Shown: positions 17,779-26,209 of the stretch, piece after piece
Layout: the number at the start of each line of letters is the position of its first letter
Position numbering within the stretch: position 1 is the first letter of the stretch
Source: Commensalibacter nepenthis
GTDB taxonomy: Bacteria > Pseudomonadota > Alphaproteobacteria > Acetobacterales > Acetobacteraceae
Direction of reading: 5' to 3'
Assembly (NCBI RefSeq): GCF_029953305.1
Contig: NZ_JASBAN010000001.1
Location: 310,001 to 374,000 of the forward strand
Length of the DNA stretch: 64,000 nucleotides
The notes under the pieces: model-generated
What the model saw: the letters and a program-made list of their open reading frames with translations, nothing else
Database searches by the model: none
What the model was told of the DNA's origin: nothing
Program-made: the position numbers and the translations under genes

Positions 17779-20421
17779 ATGAACAAAATATTAATAATTA
17801 CCCCTGATATAGAAGGTCCAATTCGAAATGGTGGCATTGGAACTGCATTTACCTCATTATCGCACTTACTTGCGTCAACAGAGCACTCGATAGATATATT
17901 GTACACAACACCAGTGTCAGAAGTTGCAGATAAACCCATTGAATATTGGGAAAAAATTTATAAAAAAAATAACATTAATTTTATTCAACTCGATTTTCCA
18001 AAAGATTTAATTTTTACGAGCCCACATTTTAGAAATATTAGCTATCTTGTCTATAAATGGTTGGTAAATAATAATTATCAGACTATTATTGGTTGTGAAT
18101 GGCAAGCTCTACTTTACTATAGTTTACTTGCAAAAAAACACGGGCTCAACTTTCTTAATACGAACTTCATTATCAATACACATGGCGCGACTTTATGGGC
18201 AGATGAAGGAAATTATCAACTTCCCTATGGGCAAGATAATATCGAACTCTACTTTATGGAGCAAAAAGTTGTCGAAATGGCAGATGCAGTTATTAGCCCT
18301 TCACAATATTTGCTTGATTGGATGACTAGTAAGAAATGGAAACTTCCACAAAACACACAAGTCATTTTAAACTGTGAACCTTTTTTATTAGAAGAACCTA
18401 AAACGATAGAAAATAAAACTAATAAAGAGTCCTATTTAGAATTAAAAAAAGACATAAGCGAAACTGATCCTACCAAAGTTGAAATTGTTTTCTTTGGTCG
18501 CCTTGAAACCAGAAAAGGTTTAGATATATTTTTAAAATCATTAGAATTATTAACTTTAGAACAAATTGACACTATTTCTAAAATTACTTTTCTTGGAAAA
18601 AATGTAAATATTCATGGTGTTGATTCTGTTACCTATATTCGTGATAAAATCAAACATATACAAAAACAAATCACTGAAAATACTGATCCTGCGCAACTTA
18701 AACAATTTTTACTAAAAAGTAAAAAAAATAACCAAGTTAAAAAGTCAGATAAGTTTGAAAAATCAACAATATCCAAAGATTTAAAGCCTGATTTATCCAA
18801 AAAAATTAATATTATTAATACTTATAATCGGATGCAAGCACATGATTATATTCAAAATAAGAATGTGCTTGTGGTGATTCCTTCTTTGGTTGAGAATTCT
18901 CCCTACACTGTGTATGAATGTTTATTAAACAAGATTAATTTTATTGCTGCTGATGTTGGTGGAATTCCTGAACTGATCAAACCAAATCAGCGTGAAAATA
19001 TCTTGTTTAAAACAACACCCGTTGAGCTTTATAAAAAACTTTCATATAGAATAAATTCCTTGCGTGTCAACGCTGAACTCATTCAAGATTTAAACACTAT
19101 TCATCAAAATTGGCTCAAGGAATTAGACAAACCAGTCTCTATTTTACCCTCACCAAATACCCCAACAAAAACTCCAAAAGTAAGTGTTTGTTTGACCCAT
19201 CATAATCGTCACACATTGTTACAGCAAGCCATCACCTCTTTACAACACCAAACTTATGAAAATTTTGAAGTTATTCTGGTGGATGATGGTAGTAGAAGCA
19301 AAGAAACACATCAATATTTAGACTTAATTCAACCCTATTTTAACAAAAAAGGCTGGAAAATCATAAAAAGCACCAATAATTATCTTGGCGCTGCTCGTAA
19401 TCTTGCCGCACAACATGCTCAGGGTGAATATTTATTATTCATGGATGATGATAACGTTGCAAAACCCCATGAAATCAGCACATTTGTAAAGGCTGCTTTG
19501 CATTCTAAATGCGATATTCTAACGACCCCTAGCGAAATTTTTTATACAGAGAAATATCCTTCTGATTTAGAAGATACAACTACATATTGGTTGCCAATAG
19601 GTGGGGATTTGAATACCGGCAGTATTCAAAACTGTTTTGGAGATGCAAATGCATTTATAAAAACACAAGTATTTGCTGATCTTGGGGGATTTACTGAAGA
19701 TTACGGTATTGGGCATGAAGATTGGGAATTCTTCGCCAAGGCGGTGTTCAAAGGATATCAGTTAGAAGTTGTTCCAGAATCGTTGTTTTATTATCGCGTA
19801 TTAAATACTGGAATGTTTTTAAGTGGAAATAGTGCTAGAAATCTTTTCCGTAGTTACCGTCCCTTTATGGATTCAGATGGAAAAACCCCTTACGCACTGG
19901 GATTAATACCAGCTTTATACGACAAAATTAATAATTTAGAAGGTGAGTTACATCATTGTAAATCTCAATCTCATTATAATGAAATTTATGCTATTAAAGA
20001 ACAATTAGATCATTTATTTTCACAACAAAAAGAGGGATGGGCTAATGATCGATTTAACATCCTGAATGAAAAAATCGAGGCGCTCACATCTCAACAAAAA
20101 GAGGGATGGGCTAATGATCGATTTAACATCCTGAATGAAAAAATCGAGGCGCTCACATCTCAACAAAAAGAGGGATGGGCTAATGATCGATTTAACATCC
20201 TGAATGAAAAAATCGAGGCGCTCACATCTCAACAAAAAGAGGGATGGGCTAATGATCGATTTAACATCCTGAATGAAAAAATCGAGGTTCTTCTATCCGA
20301 ACATAAAGACCATTATGCTGACAACAAATTGGAGGCGCTTGAAAATAAATTAAATAAAATATTAGAAACTATTGAACACAATAATAATCAGAAAACCTTT
20401 AAAAAATATCTAAAAAAGTAA
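17779..20421 (+). CDS. Two-domain glycosyltransferase (GT4 + GT2) with repeat coiled-coil tail
   Basis: 880 residues. Residues 1-430 form a GT4 (GT-B) domain with GGIGTAFTSLSHLL at the N-terminus, FFGRLETRKGLDIFLKSLEL near 236 and VIPSLVENSPYTVYECL near 370. Residues 463-700 form a GT2 (GT-A) domain with VSVCLTHHNRHTLLQQAI, VDDGS near 505, the metal-binding FMDDDN near 554, and GHEDWEFF as the acceptor/base region. Residues 749-840 are four 23-residue repeats followed by a Lys/Glu-rich coiled-coil end. No TM segment, so cytoplasmic and probably acting on a surface polysaccharide or protein. The neighbouring pyruvyltransferase points the same way. Confidence 0.88.
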   Translation: MNKILIITPDIEGPIRNGGIGTAFTSLSHLLASTEHSIDILYTTPVSEVADKPIEYWEKIYKKNNINFIQLDFPKDLIFTSPHFRNISYLVYKWLVNNNYQTIIGCEWQALLYYSLLAKKHGLNFLNTNFIINTHGATLWADEGNYQLPYGQDNIELYFMEQKVVEMADAVISPSQYLLDWMTSKKWKLPQNTQVILNCEPFLLEEPKTIENKTNKESYLELKKDISETDPTKVEIVFFGRLETRKGLDIFLKSLELLTLEQIDTISKITFLGKNVNIHGVDSVTYIRDKIKHIQKQITENTDPAQLKQFLLKSKKNNQVKKSDKFEKSTISKDLKPDLSKKINIINTYNRMQAHDYIQNKNVLVVIPSLVENSPYTVYECLLNKINFIAADVGGIPELIKPNQRENILFKTTPVELYKKLSYRINSLRVNAELIQDLNTIHQNWLKELDKPVSILPSPNTPTKTPKVSVCLTHHNRHTLLQQAITSLQHQTYENFEVILVDDGSRSKETHQYLDLIQPYFNKKGWKIIKSTNNYLGAARNLAAQHAQGEYLLFMDDDNVAKPHEISTFVKAALHSKCDILTTPSEIFYTEKYPSDLEDTTTYWLPIGGDLNTGSIQNCFGDANAFIKTQVFADLGGFTEDYGIGHEDWEFFAKAVFKGYQLEVVPESLFYYRVLNTGMFLSGNSARNLFRSYRPFMDSDGKTPYALGLIPALYDKINNLEGELHHCKSQSHYNEIYAIKEQLDHLFSQQKEGWANDRFNILNEKIEALTSQQKEGWANDRFNILNEKIEALTSQQKEGWANDRFNILNEKIEALTSQQKEGWANDRFNILNEKIEVLLSEHKDHYADNKLEALENKLNKILETIEHNNNQKTFKKYLKK
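20023..20298 (+). repeat. Four 69-bp tandem repeats inside the glycosyltransferase gene
   Basis: Unit of 69 bp encoding QQKEGWANDRFNILNEKIEA+LTS (23 residues). Copies start at 20023, 20092, 20161 and 20230. The first three are identical at the nucleotide level and the fourth diverges only near its end. This identity, including third codon positions, indicates recent duplication, and copy number is likely to vary between strains without breaking the frame. Confidence 0.95.
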
Positions 20422-20431
20422 ACTGATGATC

Positions 20432-20465
20432 GCATGGTTAATTATTTTTATACAATTAACCATGC
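20432..20465. terminator. Hairpin between convergent glycosyltransferase and pdxT
   Basis: GCATGGTTAATT (20432-20443) pairs with AATTAACCATGC (20454-20465), 12 bp perfect. It ends 3 nt before the pdxT stop. T-rich sequence follows on the plus strand but no clean T run, so it probably serves as a bidirectional terminator. Confidence 0.65.
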
Positions 20466-20468
20466 TTA

Positions 20469-21068
20469 TCATTTTGTTATAAACTTTAAATCTTGTAGGA
20501 TAATTTTGGACATAAAATATCCAATGACCTCGTTATTATCGGTCAATTCTGGGTGAAATGAGCATACCAAAATATTACCTTGCTCTGCCATGACGATTTT
20601 ATCTTCGTAAGTTGCCAGAGCTTTTACGCCTTGCCCAACAGAAGTAATAAAGGGCGCACGAATAAAGACCGAAGGAATGGCTTTGCCAACATTCTCAATA
20701 TCGAGATCAACTTCAAAGCTATCAACCTGACGACCAAAGCCGTTACGTGTCACGGCAATATCAATCAGATTCAATGGCTTTAATTTCTCTCCACCATCCG
20801 TGATGCCAGAACCGCATAAAATTAATCCTGCACATGTTCCAAAGACAGGATTGGTTTTGGCGAATGCTTGAATAGGTTCATATAGGTTTACTTGTTGGAT
20901 CAAACGGCTGATTGCTGTTGATTCACCACCAGGAATAATGAGTCCTTGAACCTGTGCCAAATCAGCTGGAGTTTTAATGGCAATGCCTTGTCCACCCAGT
21001 TGATTGATCTGACTGATATGTTCACTGACCGCCCCTTGCAGGGCTAAAACTCCAACTTTCTTGGTCAT
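20469..21068 (-). CDS. pdxT: Pyridoxal 5'-phosphate synthase glutaminase subunit PdxT
   Basis: Class I glutaminase that releases ammonia from glutamine and passes it to PdxS. 199 residues, normal. VGVLALQGAVSEHI at the N-terminus, LIIPGGESTAI near residue 47, the nucleophile Cys in FGTCAGLILC near 78, and the His-Glu of the triad in CSFHPELTD near 170. The start lies one nucleotide after the pdxS stop, so the pair is translationally linked. Confidence 0.97.
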   Translation of the reverse strand: MTKKVGVLALQGAVSEHISQINQLGGQGIAIKTPADLAQVQGLIIPGGESTAISRLIQQVNLYEPIQAFAKTNPVFGTCAGLILCGSGITDGGEKLKPLNLIDIAVTRNGFGRQVDSFEVDLDIENVGKAIPSVFIRAPFITSVGQGVKALATYEDKIVMAEQGNILVCSFHPELTDNNEVIGYFMSKIILQDLKFITK

Positions 21069-21069
21069 T

Positions 21070-21957
21070 TTATTGGCTTCTATCTTGCATACGGTCTGAA
21101 CCGCTTAAATTCTTCATTTCGATCCCTTTCATAGGTTCACCTAAACCTTTTGAAAGTTCTACGATCATTTTATAATCTTCAAAATGCGTTGTGGCTTGAA
21201 CAATTGCACGAGCGAATTTCTCTGGGCTGTTAGATTTAAAAATACCTGAACCAACAAACACACCATCCGCACCCAAAGACATCATTAATGCTGCATCTGC
21301 TGGGGTTGCAATACCGCCTGCTGCAAAATTCACAACAGGAAGTTTACCCAAATCTTTGATTTGTTTTAACAACTCATAAGGTGCCCCCATATCTCTGGCA
21401 ACAACCATTAACTCATCATCAGAGGTAGCAACAACGTCTCTGACTTGAGCTTGCACCATACGCATATGACGAACAGCTTCGACAATATTTCCTGTTCCTG
21501 GTTCGCCTTTGGTACGAAGCATAGAAGCCCCTTCCCCAATACGACGAAGTGCTTCGCCAAGGTCACGACACCCACAAACGAAAGGCACGGTATATTGGCT
21601 TTTTAACAAATGAAATTCATCATCTGCTGGAGTTAATACTTCACTTTCATCAATATAATCAACGCCCATTGCTTCCAAAATACGTGCTTCAGCAATATGA
21701 CCAATACGAGCCTTTGCCATGACTGGAATAGTAACGGCTTTCATAACTTCTTCAACAATGGTTGGATCAGCCATACGAGCCACCCCACCGGCCGCACGAA
21801 TATCAGAAGGAACACGTTCCAATGCCATAACCGCAACTGCGCCTGCTGCCTCAGCAATTTTTGCTTGTTCAGCATTCACAACATCCATAATCACGCCGCC
21901 TTTTTGCATTTGAGCCATGCCGCGCTTTACGGTATCAGAACCAATCTTTTTATTCAT
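21070..21957 (-). CDS. pdxS: Pyridoxal 5'-phosphate synthase lyase subunit PdxS
   Basis: Condenses ribose 5-phosphate, glyceraldehyde 3-phosphate and ammonia into PLP. 295 residues. [20 protein letters not shown] at the N-terminus, [20 protein letters not shown], the Schiff-base Lys in [16 protein letters not shown] (near residue 80), [12 protein letters not shown], and [16 protein letters not shown] are all present. The ATG at 21957 has GGAGAG 7 nt upstream; the frame is open 28 more codons with a hydrophobic Cys-rich text that I take as leader. The deoxyxylulose-independent pathway is uncommon in this lineage, so acquisition with its regulator is likely. Confidence 0.97.
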   Translation of the reverse strand: MNKKIGSDTVKRGMAQMQKGGVIMDVVNAEQAKIAEAAGAVAVMALERVPSDIRAAGGVARMADPTIVEEVMKAVTIPVMAKARIGHIAEARILEAMGVDYIDESEVLTPADDEFHLLKSQYTVPFVCGCRDLGEALRRIGEGASMLRTKGEPGTGNIVEAVRHMRMVQAQVRDVVATSDDELMVVARDMGAPYELLKQIKDLGKLPVVNFAAGGIATPADAALMMSLGADGVFVGSGIFKSNSPEKFARAIVQATTHFEDYKMIVELSKGLGEPMKGIEMKNLSGSDRMQDRSQ

Positions 21958-22086
21958 TTTTCTCTCCAATTTACAGAATTGCCCCATCATGCAAAAAAAA
22001 GCAAGAAATGACAACAACCAATTGGATTGTTTTTTACCCATCCAATTTATTTAAATATTTTACCTTAAAAATATAACATTTGGATT

Positions 22087-22136
22087 TTATATCTTTCATT
22101 AAACTATACCCCAGTATAGTTTAATGAAAGATATAA
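22087..22136. promoter_or_regulatory. 50-bp palindrome, FrmR/RcnR-type operator
   Basis: Two perfect 23-bp arms (22087-22109 and 22114-22136) around CCCA. The core reads ACTATACCCCAGTATAGT, i.e. a short C/G tract flanked by AT-rich inverted repeats, the form bound by FrmR/RcnR-type repressors. The right arm ends one base before the ATG of the dead regulator at 22138. Regulation of neighbouring pdxS is possible but not shown. Confidence 0.7.
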
Positions 22137-22137
22137 T

Positions 22138-22358
22138 ATGCATAGTCTCCACAATAAAAAAAGCTACTGCCATGCATTCGTCGCATCAAAGGGTAATCTG
22201 AATCTTTAGAAAAAGCATTAGAATTGGAAGAAGATTGCTTAAATATCCTTCAACATATTGCTGCAATTCGAGGTGCTGTGAATGGGTTGATGGTAGATGT
22301 GCTTGAAGGACATATTACTGAACATGAATATATTATTGATAATGAACATCTTCACTGA
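22138..22358 (+). pseudogene. FrmR/RcnR-family transcriptional repressor, inactivated
   Basis: Starts MHSLHNKK in one frame, then shifts to KLLPCIRRIKG, a TAA at the place where the family has Gln, then SESLEKALELEEDCLNILQH and IAAIRGAVNGLMVDVLEGHI+TEH to a TGA. This is the typical CsoR/RcnR/FrmR text (RRIKGQ...L...DC..ILQQIAAIRGAVNGLM.EVLE.HI.EH). One frameshift in the AAAAAAA run near 22155-22161 and one CAA-to-TAA change kill it. The rest is well preserved. These repressors sense formaldehyde or Ni/Co and normally sit next to frmA or rcnA; neither is here. Confidence 0.85.
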
Positions 22359-22452
22359 CCCAAACTCAACAAATAAAAAAATAATATCACTTAAATTACA
22401 AATTGATAAAATAGATAAAAAATCGTTTCAATCAACATTATAAACAAACACT

Positions 22453-23847
22453 ATGTGGAACCTATCTTCATCTTCATCCCAGCCTTTATACCAACAAGTT
22501 ATTAACCTAATCGAACAAGCGATTATGAATGGACAGCTATCACCAGGAGAGCGTTTACCTTCTGAACGTAAAATGAGTGTTCTGTTGCAAGTCAATCGTT
22601 CTACAATTATTCATGCATTAAATGAATTGACCGATCGAGGCGTGATTATTCGCAAGATTGGCAGTGGCTCTTTTGTTAATCCCGACAAATGGGGATTACA
22701 AACACATCCTTTGATGAACTGGCAGCCTTTGAAATCGGCTTATACCCAGTTTCCTAAAGATGATTATACCTTACAAGTTCAGCATTTTCGTAAAGAAAGC
22801 AATGAACATCAAAAATCAATCAAAGACATGGCAACAGGCGATCTTTCCCCAACTTTATTACCCGATTTAAACTTTATGGATTTGCCTATCAAAGACCTCT
22901 TATCCCTTGAACAAGATGATGAAACCACACAGCTAGGACTTTACTCTTTTCGCCAAGCAGTGCAAAGCCACATGCAAAAACGATTGGGATTAAAAGTAGA
23001 TTTATCTGAAATATTGATTACCACAGGCACGCAACAAGCGTTGTTTTTAATTTCTCAAACCCTATTAAAGCCTGGAGATCGCATTGGCGTGGAAGCCCCC
23101 TCTTCTTTCTATCGATTACCGATTTTTCAAGCCGCTGGATTACGAATTTGTGCATTACCTATGGATGATAATGGCGTGATGTTACAAGAATTAAAAGCGT
23201 TACTGCAAAAACATCCGATAAAAATGGTGTTCTTAAATCCTTTATTCCAAAACCCTACGGGCTCTTGTATGGATCAAAAACGTAAGCAACAGATTTTAAA
23301 ATATTGTCGTCATCATCAAATTCCAATGATCGAAGACGATGCGTGCAGCATGTTGTCTTTTTCATCAAACATCAATATTACCCCAATCAAAACCTATGAT
23401 ACCCACCAGCAAGTGATTTATATGGGGTCGTTATCTAAATATATGGGAAAGAATATTCGAGCTGGTTGGATCATTGCCCCCAAAGCCATAATTACTCAAC
23501 TCGCACATATTCGACAGCAAATTGATGGTGGATTAAGTGTTTTACCTCAATTATTGGCAGAGCATTATTTACGGTATCAATTAGACCCACATTGTAAAAA
23601 TTTAAGAAAACAACTTTCTATCAAAGCAACGCAACTATGCCAATGGTTAGAAAAATATCATAAAGATGATTTATCTTTTACCTCACTTCAAGGAGGATTA
23701 TATTGTTATGCAAAATTTCATGAGGATAAAATCAAAGACATGCCAAGGATTTTACAAAACTGGCTAAGCCAAAACATTACCATCGCCAAAGGAGAAGAAT
23801 TTGGCGGGAAAGTTGGTGAAATTCGGTTTAATTTTTCACAGTTTTAA
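22453..23847 (+). CDS. pdxR: MocR/GntR-type PLP-dependent regulator, probably PdxR
   Basis: 464 residues. A GntR winged helix at residues 1-75 (PLYQQVINLIEQAIMNGQLS, SERKMSVLLQVNRSTI) is fused to a fold-type I aminotransferase domain. TTGTQQALFLISQTLLKPGD, NPLFQNPTGSCMD, EDDACSML and the PLP Lys region GSLSKYMGKNIRAGWII are visible. It is divergent from pdxST, the standard arrangement of PdxR, which activates pdxST when PLP is low. The dead FrmR-like gene now lies in the shared control region. Confidence 0.88.
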   Translation: MWNLSSSSSQPLYQQVINLIEQAIMNGQLSPGERLPSERKMSVLLQVNRSTIIHALNELTDRGVIIRKIGSGSFVNPDKWGLQTHPLMNWQPLKSAYTQFPKDDYTLQVQHFRKESNEHQKSIKDMATGDLSPTLLPDLNFMDLPIKDLLSLEQDDETTQLGLYSFRQAVQSHMQKRLGLKVDLSEILITTGTQQALFLISQTLLKPGDRIGVEAPSSFYRLPIFQAAGLRICALPMDDNGVMLQELKALLQKHPIKMVFLNPLFQNPTGSCMDQKRKQQILKYCRHHQIPMIEDDACSMLSFSSNINITPIKTYDTHQQVIYMGSLSKYMGKNIRAGWIIAPKAIITQLAHIRQQIDGGLSVLPQLLAEHYLRYQLDPHCKNLRKQLSIKATQLCQWLEKYHKDDLSFTSLQGGLYCYAKFHEDKIKDMPRILQNWLSQNITIAKGEEFGGKVGEIRFNFSQF

Positions 23848-23997
23848 GAAAACTATAATTTTTTTACTAAATCCACCATAACTTCTCTACACTTAACTCT
23901 TTGCTCTTTTGAAACTTGAATTATGTCGCCATAAACTTCATGCGAATGCTTATCCATTTTACTTAATGGTAACCCTTGATTAGCAGCGATCTCTTCA

Positions 23998-24483
23998 CTA
24001 GACAAATGATCCTAACAATAACGCCGTTCCATACATACCCACTGCGAAAAATGTATGTGCAATGATCCCCAAAACGCGGACAGTCCACGCATTGGGTAAC
24101 TTAGAGGCTGCAAAACCAAGACCAAGACCTGGTTGTAGAATAAACCAACCTGCGCCCAATGTGATAATCCCCCAAATCCATACAGGCAGGAAAGCTGGAT
24201 TGGCAAACCATTCGTGACCACCATAAAGCGCAAAAATAACGCCATAGATAATCCCCACCGCATAATGAAAAATCCATCCCAATGCGAGTTCATTTTTATA
24301 AGGGGTCAAATCATCAATGGTATCATTAAATAATTTACCATCTTTGAGGTTCCAAACCCATCGCCCTATGGGTGCCCAATTGGCTCTGGACTGTCCTGGC
24401 AAAAAGCCAAAAATCATATCCCAGATATCTAAAACAACAGTCGCACCAAACCCGATTATAATGCCGTCTATAATTAAGCTCAT
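23998..24483 (-). CDS. DUF2938-family integral membrane protein
   Basis: 161 residues with four hydrophobic segments (residues 1-20, 65-88, 97-118 and 138-158). The sequence MSLIIDGIIIGFGATVVLDI, then NWAPIGRWVWNLKDGKLFND and WIFHYAVGIIYGVIFA match DUF2938, small membrane proteins of unknown role. TAG at 23998 ends the gene. A further open stretch in another frame continues to 23854 (see rejected items). Confidence 0.85.
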   Translation of the reverse strand: MSLIIDGIIIGFGATVVLDIWDMIFGFLPGQSRANWAPIGRWVWNLKDGKLFNDTIDDLTPYKNELALGWIFHYAVGIIYGVIFALYGGHEWFANPAFLPVWIWGIITLGAGWFILQPGLGLGFAASKLPNAWTVRVLGIIAHTFFAVGMYGTALLLGSFV

Positions 24484-24574
24484 CCTATTTTACTCTTTAA
24501 CGAATTGTTTATAATTTCATAAGACTATATAGTCATCTTGTTATAAATAAAAATAAAAAAAGAGTTCATAACCT

Positions 24575-25168
24575 ATGAATACCACCATCATAATCGCTTT
24601 ATTTATCATCATTGTTTTATTACTCTATTATATCAAAAAAATCGAAACGATTGCTGAATTGAAAAAGCATCATCAGCAAGAAATCAATGCACTCAAAATA
24701 AACCCCTATAAAGATATGAATGTATTAAGAGCTGAAAAAAATAAAGAAATACGAATTTTAGAAGAAAATTTACATAAATTACGAACTGAATATTACAAAG
24801 GGATTAAGCTGCCGATAGAACACGCACTAACCAGTTCAAGAAATGCTTTCAAAAGAGAGTTGGGAGAATTATTTTGCCCGTTTCATAAGGGTTTCCCCTA
24901 TCATCCAAAGGATTGCATGTTTGTAGGCAATCCAATTGACTATATCATTTTTAATAATTTAGATGGATACCGTGATGGAGAAAAAAATATAGAAGATGTA
25001 GAAATTATATTCTTCGAAGTTAAAACAACTCATTCTGCGCACCTCTCTACAATTCAAAAAGCCATCAAATATGCAATTGAGAATAAGAAGATTAAATTTA
25101 AAACATTTCAGTATGATGAGAATACTATTAATAAAGGAAAAATAACCTTAAGTGAAAAGTATAATTAA
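24575..25168 (+). CDS. Membrane-anchored Holliday-junction-resolvase-like protein
   Basis: 197 residues. TM helix at residues 3-20 (TTIIIALFIIIVLLLYYI), a coiled-coil region to about 75, then a nuclease-like domain. In this domain FVGNPIDYIIFNNLDG is followed by IEDVEIIFFEVKTTHSAHLS and a conserved-looking IQKAIKYAIENKKIKFK. The order NPID..IF...IFFEVKT resembles the PD-(D/E)xK core of archaeal-type Endonuc_Holl (PF10107) proteins, and the catalytic Asp, Glu and Lys are present. The membrane anchor makes classical resolvase work doubtful. Divergent from DUF2938 by 91 nt. Confidence 0.7.
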   Translation: MNTTIIIALFIIIVLLLYYIKKIETIAELKKHHQQEINALKINPYKDMNVLRAEKNKEIRILEENLHKLRTEYYKGIKLPIEHALTSSRNAFKRELGELFCPFHKGFPYHPKDCMFVGNPIDYIIFNNLDGYRDGEKNIEDVEIIFFEVKTTHSAHLSTIQKAIKYAIENKKIKFKTFQYDENTINKGKITLSEKYN

Positions 25169-25179
25169 AAAAACACGCT

Positions 25180-26070
25180 TTAATATAATGTCACTGCCAT
25201 TGCTTGGTCTATAAACGATTGAATATATGACAGCTCTTGATCTTTTTTACGTATTCCAACATGAATATGTTTGGATATGCCATTCTTTCCTAATCGAACG
25301 GCAGCAATCTTAAATTGCTTCATATTTTCTTTGACTAACCATAAAGGTAAAGCCGTTACGCCACGATGGCTTTCGACCATTTGCAAGATAATATCTGTTG
25401 TTTCTATGGTTTTATGTTGATGCGGAATAATCCCCGCTGGAATCAGAAATTGGCTGTAAATATCTAAACGATCAACTGGCACTGGATAGGTAATCAAGAC
25501 TTCGCTCAACAAATCAGAGGGTTGAATATATTTCTTGCTTTTTAAGGGATGATTTTTACCCACAACTAAAATCTGTTCATAATCAAACACAGGTTTAAAC
25601 CATAAATCCTCTTTGAAAATTGGATCAGGTGTGACCAACAAATCAATTTCATAATTCTCTAACGCAACCAAACCACCAAATTTGAATTTTTGCTTTACGT
25701 CAATATCAATGTTTGGCCATGCTTCTAAATAAGGAGAAACCACTTTTAATAACCATTGATAACAAGGATAACACTCCAACCCAATACGTAAATTACCCGC
25801 TTTTCCCTCGGCATATTGCTGTATCATCATTTCTGCATGATTCAACTGAGGCAAAATACGACTGGATAATGATAAAAGATATAACCCCGCTTGCGTTAAC
25901 CGTAAATATCGACCATCCCTGACCCACAATACCACACCCAATTGTTGCTCTAGCTTTTTCATTGTATGGCTTAATGCGGATTGGCTAAGGCATAATGTTT
26001 CCGCAGCTTTTGTCAAAGATTTTTGCTTATCTAGTTCTTTGATAATCTGCAAATGAATAATTTCGATCAT
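25180..26070 (-). CDS. metR: LysR-type regulator MetR
   Basis: 296 residues. N-terminal winged helix MIEIIHLQIIKELDKQKSLT..ALSHTMKKLEQQLG, then an effector domain with LRIGLECYPCYQWLLKVVSP near residue 95, which matches the MetR family (homocysteine as co-inducer). It is divergent from metE, the arrangement found in enteric bacteria, and the 139-bp spacer holds a matching dyad. I call it MetR from both sequence and context. Confidence 0.9.
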   Translation of the reverse strand: MIEIIHLQIIKELDKQKSLTKAAETLCLSQSALSHTMKKLEQQLGVVLWVRDGRYLRLTQAGLYLLSLSSRILPQLNHAEMMIQQYAEGKAGNLRIGLECYPCYQWLLKVVSPYLEAWPNIDIDVKQKFKFGGLVALENYEIDLLVTPDPIFKEDLWFKPVFDYEQILVVGKNHPLKSKKYIQPSDLLSEVLITYPVPVDRLDIYSQFLIPAGIIPHQHKTIETTDIILQMVESHRGVTALPLWLVKENMKQFKIAAVRLGKNGISKHIHVGIRKKDQELSYIQSFIDQAMAVTLY

Positions 26071-26101
26071 TTAGTATCATTACCTCTCAATATTATACAC
26101 T

Positions 26102-26134
26102 CATTGAACCATGCATTATATTCATAGTTCAATG
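26102..26134. promoter_or_regulatory. Probable MetR operator
   Basis: CATTGAAC (26102-26109) and GTTCAATG (26127-26134) are perfect inverted repeats 17 bp apart, inside the metR-metE spacer. The arms contain TGAA/TTCA half-sites as in the known MetR motif TGAANN(T/A)NNTTCA. Location 70 bp ahead of metE fits activation. Confidence 0.6.
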
Positions 26135-26209
26135 AATTAATATCATTTTTATTTCAAGTTTGTTTTACCTATTATACTTGTAATTCACGTTCAACAGGAA
26201 AATAGACAC

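Noticed and set aside
20020-20235. Minus-strand open frame with perfect 23-residue repeats
   Set aside because: It is the antisense of the 69-bp repeats in the glycosyltransferase, so the repetition is inherited from the real frame.
20023-20298. Possible CRISPR array
   Set aside because: The repeats are directly adjacent with no unique spacers and are in frame within a coding region.
23854-24000. Minus-strand open stretch reading DHLSSEEIAANQGLPLSK and onward, after the DUF2938 gene
   Set aside because: It begins inside the DUF2938 end in another frame, has no ATG until residue 19 and no ribosome site; possibly a remnant, but not supportable as a gene.
26135-26209. SAM riboswitch before metE
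   Set aside because: Only 75 nt between the MetR dyad and the start codon, without the needed helices.
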